A DNA stretch of 64,000 nt, from positions 1,488,001 through 1,552,000 of the forward strand of contig JAHLEZ010000006.1 in assembly GCA_020726505.1 (NCBI GenBank), written 5' to 3'. The translations under genes were made by a program, and so were the position numbers. Source of the DNA: Leptodontidium sp. MPI-SDFR-AT-0119. Its lineage: Eukaryota; Ascomycota; Leotiomycetes; Helotiales; Leptodontidiaceae. Of the stretch, positions 56,774 to 64,000 are shown piece after piece. Each line of letters begins with the position of its first letter. Position 1 is the first letter of the stretch. The notes below the pieces were generated by a model. It did no database searches. It saw nothing but the letters and a program-made list of their open reading frames with translations, and had not been told where the DNA came from.

Positions 56774-58343
56774 TCTCTAGGAGAATCCTGCAACAAAGAG
56801 TTCCCAGTCGTTGGACCATCAACTGACATCACAAACGGGCCAACTTAAACCGGGGAAGTTGCCACTGCAATTGATCTAGAAGATAGAGAGCTTAACGACC
56901 TTAGGCGATGGCAAAAAAGGAATATCTCGAGAGGAAAGCGTACCCCAGGAAAGTTTTTGTACCACAGACATATAAGCGCCGGGATTGATGTTGCACTATG
57001 CACAGGGGCAAGCTGGCGCAGGTCTGGCAAAGACTGTAGGTTTGTGCTATTTGTTCACACGGTGTGAGCTAGAGTAATTGGACGACGCTAATATAAGAAC
57101 AGGTACCACAAAAGTTAAATCCACTGTCAATTTTGCCGAAGAGACTATGTAACGCTTTAGAAGGTTCTCAGTGCTTTCACATACGCGAGGATTGCAGATG
57201 TGAGGAAGACTCTAGAATGGACGGTTACAGCTGCAAGTCGTCTGCGAGCTCATCTTCATAGATATTCTTAGGAATGCAAGCACGGAGGACCGCCTGAGCT
57301 GTCTCCTTCTTGCTCCACCTTCAAAGTCCTGGATTTTGGCGCCTCTGTACCTCTCTGCTAGAGCTGTGCTGCCCGGGCGCATTCGCGTACTAGGTCACGT
57401 TGGTGTTTCCAAAAGTTGCCCTAGTATGACACGACCATCTCTGAGCTCACGGTCACCTTCATAAACTTGTTCACTAATAGGTACAAAATTGTGATCTCTT
57501 GCGGGAACTCAAGAGCTGCATCGACTCCTCCTAGTACAGGGTCAGGGGCGTGGACTTTGGCCTCTCCAGCCCTGTTTGATGCTGTGGACGAGTGCAACGG
57601 CGGGCGTAGAGTCGCGTTGGTGATCGTACTTAGGTTTTCTACATGACCCGAAGGTTCTACAATGGGGGAATTAAAGGCATGAGAAGATGGCGGCAGATGG
57701 AACTATATAAGCGCACGATGCAAATCAAACCTGACTTGAAAGACAATGGTCCACTCTTCCCACAATATATCCCTCCCATCTTCAATTCCAAGTGCCGCAG
57801 GCAAAAGGTCTAGCGAAGGCAAACTTTATAACATTAGAAGTCGATGCAAGTGGGGTAAGTTGCAGTGTTGCCGACATTTTATAAAAAGTTGTTTGTAAAC
57901 GTATTATGTAAATGACTTATGAGATTTGTGGTGATTATGAAAGTATAGGATGCGAGAGTTCAAGGGAGCGATCATTCTACAACAGCAAATTGTGAACTTT
58001 CTAAGCAAGCATGGCATTTGTGGCGCTTACATGGACTATGCAGAGGAAGCAAAGACATGCAATGCCTGATTAGACCACGTTATACATGCGCGAACGATAT
58101 GTTTGTTAAAGTCCAGCAGGAGTACTATTAAAAGAGTGGTAGAGGCAATATGTTCTATTACCTAAAGGATATATCCCAAAGGCTCCATCACATACATACT
58201 CGACAACAAAGGAGAAAAGCCCAGTTCCCAATCCAGAACAATCCACTCCAGCCCTCACTTCAACTGTTCGTCCAATCTCTGTTTCTCTTCGCATTTAGGC
58301 AGGGACTACAGCACCAACTGTCAAGAGCGTTCACAACAAGCCG
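56774..58343. other. Convergent spacer between regulator and permease
   Basis: 1.57 kb. A TATA-like CTATATAAG at 57700-57708 precedes a short plus-strand frame from about 57747 (MVHSSHNISLPSSIPSAAGK) that soon stops. It may be the remnant of a lost gene but has no recognisable domain. Confidence 0.4.
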
Positions 58344-60038
58344 CTATTGTTTCCCCTCCTGCATGTTTTCACCCACAACACCGAGATTCGTAGAGCGGAA
58401 TGGATCTGCTTTGGTCTTTGCGAATTTACGAGCCGGGATCCTTTGCTCGAACAAAACATCCAACTCGGCTGGTGTGCGTCCGCGTGGCTCAGGAAGGCGA
58501 AAAATAGTCCAAATGAGGCTTATACCACAGAATACACTCCAGATAAAACCGCCTTTTCCTCTCAAGTTCCAAGCGGTTGGGTTAAGGATCGGAGGATTGA
58601 GGAAATTGGCTGCAATGGCGACGATGTTATAGCAATTCCGTGCCAACACAGCAGTCTTGATCCGTAGGCGGGTCGAGGGGAGCTCTGAGATTAGACAGTA
58701 GCAGACGGGACCGACTGTGATATCGTAAGTAAATACGAAGATCATGAGAAGGGCACCTGAGGTGTATCCTATCCCCACGTTTCCAGCTGAGGGGATGCCC
58801 AAGAAGCCGACAATGAGCAGAATGGCGAGCATAACTACCAGACCCCAAGAATATAATGTTCGGCGTCCAACGTGCTGCATAACAAACCAGGAGCAGACAG
58901 TTCCTACCCAGCCGACTCCGTTCATACCAAGACCGAAGTCAAACGCCCTGGTCGGGGGAAAGCCAGCTTGCTCCATGAAGTAAACAACGTTGCTCCCGAA
59001 CCAGATGCCACTGCCAACCTGAATCATCCATACGCAACAAGTAACCTCTGTACGCCGCCTGTCGATCCCTTTAAAACAGTCCCAGTATGAAACACCCTCA
59101 CTGGCTAGCTTCTCCTGTTCGTTGGTTACAACCATAAATGCAATGTTATCGTCTATGTTGTACTCGTGGTGCGTTTTGGATGTTAGCCTCGACAAGGAGC
59201 GCCTAGCTTCATCAAGCTGGCCATTGCGAACGAGCCACCAGGGAGATTCGGGAGCAAATATGACGCCGATGATGATAGGGATTGGCCAGACCCATTGAAT
59301 TGCGAAAGGGATACGCCACGACCACTCGTCTGTGCGACCCAGCAGCCCACGAAGAACACCAATGGCGATAAACTGGCCAGTGACCCAGCAAAGATTGACG
59401 AATGTTGTCAAGTAAGGTCGCAGCACAGTAGGACTGACCTCGGCAGCGTAAGTAGTCGTCAGTGTTTGAAATGCGCCCCAAGGAAGACCACAGAGAACCT
59501 CGCCGGCAAAAAGCATTCCAATGTTCTGCGCGAAGAAGAGAATAAAGATAAAACAGATCATCAGGACCAGAGCGCCTAGGATGGTTTTCTTATACCCAAT
59601 TCGATCCGCAATGACGCCGGTGACCATTAAGCCCAAAATTTGGCCGATTTGGGCGCCGTTCTGGAGTCCAGACTGCCATTTCGAAGTTATCTGGTAGGAT
59701 CCGTCTGCTAGAGGGACACCAAACCGCTCCCTGAATGTTGGATATCCGAAAAAGGAGCCAAGAAGAGCCGTGTCGTAGCCCTCCATGATAATAGCCAGCG
59801 ACAAGACAGTCGAGAAAGCAACCGCTTTGTAATACAGCTTGAATGCCTCCCAGCTCGTCAACTGATGCTCGACATTAGAGGCCCGTTGCGCCCCTTCAAT
59901 CAGGTCAGCCAGGTCGGGGACGTTCTCGGCCATTCGTAGAAGCAAGTCATCGTCGATGCCGATAGTATCAGGAGCTAAGGACGGCGCTGGAGCAGCCAGT
60001 TTGTGCTCAGCATGCTCTGTGCTTCGAAGGTCTGCCAT
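58344..60038 (-). CDS. Maltose/alpha-glucoside permease (MFS sugar porter)
   Basis: An intronless minus-strand gene. I choose the Met at 60038 (MADLRSTEHAEHKL), giving 564 residues, because the 34 residues added by the ATG at 60140 are unlike the family. After an acidic N-terminus come twelve helices with sugar-porter motifs: IIMEGYDTALLGSFFGYP in helix 1, ADRIGYKKT, FAPESPWWLVRNGQLDEAR before the central loop, VGRRTLYSWG, and LPEPRGRTPAELDVLFEQ after the last helix. The FEGYDT-like start of helix 1 and VGPVCYCLISELPSTRLRIK place it with yeast MAL31/AGT1 type proton symporters. It lies divergent to the alpha-glucosidase gene, sharing its upstream region. Induction by maltose through the neighbouring Zn2Cys6 protein is inferred. 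Confidence 0.9.
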   Translation of the reverse strand: MADLRSTEHAEHKLAAPAPSLAPDTIGIDDDLLLRMAENVPDLADLIEGAQRASNVEHQLTSWEAFKLYYKAVAFSTVLSLAIIMEGYDTALLGSFFGYPTFRERFGVPLADGSYQITSKWQSGLQNGAQIGQILGLMVTGVIADRIGYKKTILGALVLMICFIFILFFAQNIGMLFAGEVLCGLPWGAFQTLTTTYAAEVSPTVLRPYLTTFVNLCWVTGQFIAIGVLRGLLGRTDEWSWRIPFAIQWVWPIPIIIGVIFAPESPWWLVRNGQLDEARRSLSRLTSKTHHEYNIDDNIAFMVVTNEQEKLASEGVSYWDCFKGIDRRRTEVTCCVWMIQVGSGIWFGSNVVYFMEQAGFPPTRAFDFGLGMNGVGWVGTVCSWFVMQHVGRRTLYSWGLVVMLAILLIVGFLGIPSAGNVGIGYTSGALLMIFVFTYDITVGPVCYCLISELPSTRLRIKTAVLARNCYNIVAIAANFLNPPILNPTAWNLRGKGGFIWSVFCGISLIWTIFRLPEPRGRTPAELDVLFEQRIPARKFAKTKADPFRSTNLGVVGENMQEGKQ

Positions 60039-60945
60039 TTCACAAAGGCTGTCTGAAGGTATGATAGTTGTCCAAGCAAATGATTGAAAGAGGATTATCC
60101 TTATGAAAGAACATGAAGGGACATGAGAGACAGAAGACATATCTTGAACTTATACTTTTTTGACTGTAGAAACATTCGCTTATGAAAACATTCAAGACGA
60201 GCCATTTGGAAATGCGGGGGAAGGGGAAGTGGACCGATTCTCAGACGCTAGGCTCCACTTAACGCGAGACTATGCTCCTATTACTGTATGCAGGAGGGTT
60301 GTCGGTCTAAGCACTGATGTTATTTGGCTCTGAGAAAACCTTAGTGCATTCTGGTTTGGCCATATACCAGGCATGTTGCGCTATTCCTAGCCTGCTGGCT
60401 GGAGCCCAAGTTTCTGTGGAGTTCTCGGTCCGACATGGAGCCAATAACAGATGGCATGAGTATTTTTTAGACCCCTGGGCGTGCATTCATTCGTCCAGTG
60501 TCGGCCCGACAAACTTTAAATTAACAGCTTTTTCAATATTTTCATGCTTGCTTGATGTGTATTCATTTGTCGAATGTCGGCCCGGCAGATTTTAAGTCCG
60601 GCATAACAATTGGTAAATCCTCTGTACCTAATTTTGACTCTCCCCCGGATTTCTACGGGCCTTAACTAAGAATATATTTCATCTTCCTTTCTTTCTCCTG
60701 CTCGTTCGAACTTTCGCTCAAATTGCTCCCTTCATTTCGGAAGTCCTGCGTCGTCTGTAGCGGTGAACCACGCTTGGGCTTAAGGCACAGTGAGTCTTAC
60801 ACCATCCTTGCCAGTCAACCCTGGATTTATATGTCTCCATTCAAGCCAGGTTCTTCCACTTCCAAGAGCAAGAAAGTCCATCACAATTGTCACTCTCAGC
60901 CGCTTGTTGCCCCAGTCATTCTGGTCTCAGACGCTATCAACAACC
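60039..60945. promoter_or_regulatory. Divergent permease/alpha-glucosidase promoter with a 40-bp direct repeat
   Basis: Copies at 60481-60520 and 60557-60596 share GTGYATTCATTYGTC and the core TGTCGGCCCG, followed by CARA and TTTAA. Their starts are 76 bp apart. They differ at roughly eight positions, mostly transitions. CGG triplets are the half-sites read by Zn2Cys6 proteins, so these are candidate operator sites for the nearby regulator. The spacing and orientation differ from the known AmyR pattern (CGG-N8-CGG). Confidence 0.55.
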
Positions 60946-62715
60946 ATGGTCGTCACTCACAAGAAGTGGTGGAAGTCCAGCATTGTCTACCAGATCTACC
61001 CTGCCAGCTTCAAAGACTCCAACGGCGATGGCATCGGCGACATCCCCGGCATCATTTCCAAGCTGGATTATATTGCCGACTTGGGAGTAAATATCATCTG
61101 GGTCTGCCCGATGTATGACAGTCCCCAGGTAGACATGGGCTACGACATATCCAACTACGAAGATGTTTACCCTCCATATGGCACCCTCGCAGACATGGAG
61201 TTGCTCACCCGGGAGAGTCATGCCCGTGGCATGCGAGTAATGCTCGATTTAGTCATCAACCATACCTCGGATCGGCACCCATGGTTCGTAGACTCGAGGT
61301 CGAGCAGGGCGAATCCCAAACGTGACTGGTATATCTGGCGCAAGGCAAGATATGGCCCAGATGGCCAGCGGTATCCGCCCAACAACTGGCGTGCAAACTT
61401 TGGCGGCGGAAGTGCTTGGGAGTGGGACCCGGTAACTGAGGAGTATTACCTACATCTGTTTGCCAAGGAGCAGCCGGATCTGAACTGGGAGAATCCGGTA
61501 ACAAGGCGCGCCATATATGCCAGCTCGATGGAATTCTGGCTAGAACGCGGCGTCGACGCCTTTCGCGTTGATACCGTCAATATGTACAGTAAACCGCCGG
61601 GTCTGCCTGATGCCCCCATATCGAACCAAGAAGCGGATGTTCAGGCTGCTTTCACGCTGTACTGCAACGGGCCGCGAATTCACGAGTACATCGGTGAGAT
61701 GAACGCCATCTTGCGCAAGCACAACGCAATAACTGTTGGCGAGCTCCCGCACACGCCTGAAATGGAGCGGGTGCTGAAGTACGTGTCCGCTGAGGCCGGG
61801 CAACTGGACATGGTCTTTCAATTTGACGTGGCGGATGTCGGCCTCGGAAAGATTCACAAGTTCGACACTGTGCCCCGGGCTTGGACGCTGTCCGACCTCA
61901 AGATGGCCGTTGCCCGTACGCAGGACCTCATCCGCGGGACCGACGCCTGGACGACCGTCTTCCTTGAGAACCATGACCAGGCTCGAAGCATCAGTCGCTT
62001 TGCCTCTGACTTGCCGGAGCATCGGGTGGCGTCGGGTAAAATGCTCGCACTTCTAGAGACAACGCTGTCCGGGACTTTGTTCCTGTACCAAGGCCAGGAG
62101 ATCGGCGCTGTCAATGCGCCGGGGAAGAGCTATCCCATCACCGAGTACAGAGATATCGAGAGTCTTCTTTACTATAAGATGGTCGACGAGCGCACCGGGG
62201 GTTGTGCGGAAACCCTCGATCGCGCCTTCTCGGCGCTCCAGCACCTCGCCCGCGACCACGCACGTATTCCCATAGCATGGGACGGCGCCGCCCCTAATGC
62301 TGGTTTCTCAGCCGCTGATGGGGCGAGACCGTGGATGGCCACGCATCCGCTTGCCAGCGAGATCAACGTCGCGGACCAGATCAACAACGAACGCAGCGTG
62401 CTCTGTTTCTGGAGGAAGATGCTGCGCTTCCGGCGGGAGCACGTGGACTTGCTTGTCTATGGAGACTTCAGACTGCTACGAGTCGAGGACCCAGATCTCT
62501 TCATGTTCGCCAAGGACAATCACCAAGGCGACATGGTGGTGGTCGTCTTGAACTTTACGAAGAGCACGAAGGGGTGGGACCAACCCAGGCCAGAGGAATT
62601 GGGACTTGGGGTTGCTGGGGGAATCCAGCTGACGATGCTGGTGTCCAGCGAAGGCGCGGATGGCGGAAATCTGCTGGCACCCTTCGAGGCTAGGATCTAT
62701 CGCGTTGACACTTGA
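60946..62715 (+). CDS. GH13 alpha-glucosidase (maltase)
   Basis: An intronless gene. ATG 60946 (AACCATGG context) opens MVVTHKKWWKSSIVYQIYP, the usual start of fungal cytosolic maltases, and gives 589 residues. Conserved regions are DLVINHTSD (101-109), GVDAFRVDT with the nucleophile Asp209, ITVGELPHT with the acid/base Glu266, and FLENHDQ with Asp344; the spacing equals that of yeast isomaltase and maltase. The residue after the nucleophile is Thr, the maltase type, whereas isomaltases have Val. There is no signal peptide, so it should hydrolyse maltose imported by the permease. The domain order is the catalytic barrel, then a C-terminal beta-domain (DLFMFAKDNHQGDMVVVVLN). It is divergent from the permease and probably co-induced with it. 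Confidence 0.93.
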   Translation: MVVTHKKWWKSSIVYQIYPASFKDSNGDGIGDIPGIISKLDYIADLGVNIIWVCPMYDSPQVDMGYDISNYEDVYPPYGTLADMELLTRESHARGMRVMLDLVINHTSDRHPWFVDSRSSRANPKRDWYIWRKARYGPDGQRYPPNNWRANFGGGSAWEWDPVTEEYYLHLFAKEQPDLNWENPVTRRAIYASSMEFWLERGVDAFRVDTVNMYSKPPGLPDAPISNQEADVQAAFTLYCNGPRIHEYIGEMNAILRKHNAITVGELPHTPEMERVLKYVSAEAGQLDMVFQFDVADVGLGKIHKFDTVPRAWTLSDLKMAVARTQDLIRGTDAWTTVFLENHDQARSISRFASDLPEHRVASGKMLALLETTLSGTLFLYQGQEIGAVNAPGKSYPITEYRDIESLLYYKMVDERTGGCAETLDRAFSALQHLARDHARIPIAWDGAAPNAGFSAADGARPWMATHPLASEINVADQINNERSVLCFWRKMLRFRREHVDLLVYGDFRLLRVEDPDLFMFAKDNHQGDMVVVVLNFTKSTKGWDQPRPEELGLGVAGGIQLTMLVSSEGADGGNLLAPFEARIYRVDT

Positions 62716-63211
62716 AACTGGCCTGAAGGTATAAAAGCGGATTCTGCCGCTCAAGAAGCTCCACATGGTTGCTGTTGCAGTGATTCTATCGTTACATAAC
62801 TGGAATTGCCTTGATTATTAGAATCTCTAGTTTATAAAACTATAGCTGAATAAACTTAATTATAACTCAATTAATACGCATTGAATTACCATTGAGTTAC
62901 CTTTTGGTCTTAAGAATAAGGTGGCATGCTAAAAAGCGGCATATCTATCACTTTCCGAGTGGTAAATGGTCCCCTTGGAGAGCTAAAAGTCGTTCTCTAA
63001 AACCTTGATCTGCGCGTGAGTAATGGCATGACTGAGGACCTCTTAACTAAGAACCCATTTAGCTAATCGATCTCTAATTACTGTAAGAAGCCTTTGAAAA
63101 TAACTAGCGCCTTCTTGGTATGATTTGGAAGTGAATTGTTCACTTTAGGGTAGTTTTCCGTAAGGATATTCTCATTTTTCTACTTCTTTGAATGTATAGC
63201 TGATATTGTAC
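62716..63211. other. AT-rich spacer
   Basis: Downstream of the alpha-glucosidase gene, strongly AT-rich between 62800 and 63200. It is the kind of sequence left by old, mutated repeats, but no element could be recognised. Confidence 0.4.
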
Positions 63212-63496
63212 TGTGGTGAGGAAGACTCTTAGTCGTCTCTTTGTCACCTGACCGGACAAACTCTTTCCACATAAAAGAGGTCAACACTTGAAAACAACTA
63301 AAGGACACAGAACCTTTATAGAACTTTATCTAATACACTCCTTTCTCCTCTCCCCACTCGACTTTTCACGCTCTTCAGATATGTATTATCTTTAGATTTG
63401 ATCGATTCGCGATTTCCTACACCTAGAATCTCTCCCATACCTCACTACATGCTACCTCTCTTGTTGTGTGGTTTATTGGGCTTCGTCCCTCCAACA
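63212..63496 (-). mobile_element. Solo LTR of a retrotransposon (copy B)
   Basis: 285 bp, inverted relative to copy A at 6634-6917. On the minus strand it starts TGTTGGAGGGACGAAGCCC and ends CTCACCACA. It is flanked by the direct repeat GTAC (63208-63211 and 63497-63500). Being flanked by intact, matching target duplications, it is a complete solo LTR and not a fragment. Confidence 0.88.
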
Positions 63497-63649
63497 GTAC
63501 TTGGTGTATTTGAGTTTTATTATAACAAAAATATTAATTCTAAATTTTAAAAGAATCAATTAAAGAATAAAGAAGTTATTAATCATTAAAGTGAGAGGAT
63601 GTAAATGGCAGCGAGTTAAGCGAGGTGACCAGAATAGGCGGGCAGGGAT

Positions 63650-63682
<33 letters not shown>
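63650..63682. repeat. Run of 33 G
   Basis: An uninterrupted G homopolymer. Such runs are rare in fungal DNA and may be partly a sequencing or assembly artefact. Confidence 0.9.
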
Positions 63683-63683
<1 letters not shown>

Positions 63684-63789
63684 GAGGACTTACTTGATAG
63701 CTGATGTTCGGATCTCCTGACCCTAAAATGCCACAAACTGTTTAATGTCCTCCATTTCTTGTAGTAAAGCCTTTTGACATGTAGCTAAT

Positions 63790-64000
63790 ATGATATGTAT
63801 TAACCCACAAAATTTTCACTCCCTCCCAAAACTCCAAGTCAACCATCCCGCCCGCAGCATCACACAAGCACTCAACCTCAACACCCACGCCGTTCCATCC
63901 CCTCCCCCAAAAACATCCACAATTTTAAAAACCGCACTACAAACCACCGCAGCAACAATCTGCGGCGTCGAGATGGCCACATTGCTCAAACTCAATATCG
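63790..64000 (+). CDS. Possible gene start, unrecognised, runs off window end
   Basis: A frame from ATG 63790 stays open to the window edge (70 codons), reading through KLQVNHPARSITQALNLN and TTAATICGVEMATLLKLNI. The composition is protein-like from about 63832 on, but I recognise no family. The true start may be an upstream exon or elsewhere. Confidence 0.3.
   Translation, partial: MICINPQNFHSLPKLQVNHPARSITQALNLNTHAVPSPPPKTSTILKTALQTTAATICGVEMATLLKLNI

Noticed and set aside
1..64000. tRNA or rRNA genes
   Set aside because: I looked for A/B-box-like words and cloverleaf arms and found none that I could support by eye; a tRNAscan run would settle this.

Overview
The window looks like nuclear DNA of a filamentous ascomycete. 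Introns are short (about 45-130 nt) with GTAAGT-type donors, CTAAC/CTGAC branch points and YAG acceptors. The gene content is typical of such fungi: HET-domain proteins, a fungal NACHT-ankyrin protein, 2EXR proteins, a CFEM receptor, a Cdc3-type septin and a Zn2Cys6 regulator. A Leotiomycetes-like genome is my inference from this family mix; it is not proven.

Left part (1-20.3 kb): after the 5' end of a palmitoyl-protein thioesterase gene comes accessory DNA rich in self/non-self-recognition type genes. It holds an intact HET gene (1.0-2.6 kb), a divergent pair of decayed genes (DUF7580-like on minus, C2H2 zinc-finger on plus, 3.0-8.5 kb), a divergent HET pair with one decayed and one intact member (9.9-13.9 kb), three related BTB-like genes in a row (14.4-18.8 kb, first one decayed) and a broken cupin gene. 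The decayed genes carry in-frame stops, most of them explainable as C-to-T or G-to-A changes, which fits repeat-induced point mutation or simple drift. A 284-bp solo LTR with a 4-bp target duplication sits inside an intron of the C2H2 pseudogene. A second, inverted copy with its own target duplication lies at 63.2-63.5 kb.

Middle (21.9-49.9 kb): a DHA1-type drug transporter, a secreted bicovalent-flavin oxidoreductase, a CFEM-domain Pth11-like receptor, three 2EXR loci (two broken, one intact), an unrecognised three-exon gene, a roughly 1,793-codon NACHT-ankyrin (NLR-like) gene interrupted by one in-frame TGA, a DUF1996 secreted protein, a small secreted cysteine-rich protein and the septin gene. 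Several gene models given here are spliced; exon borders are stated in each entry.

Right part (52-64 kb): a low-complexity fungal protein, then what looks like a maltose-utilisation (MAL) cluster: a Zn2Cys6 regulator, a maltose/alpha-glucoside permease and a divergently transcribed GH13 alpha-glucosidase. The alpha-glucosidase promoter holds a 40-bp direct repeat built around a CGG-containing core. The window ends in AT-rich DNA with the second LTR and a 33-base G run.
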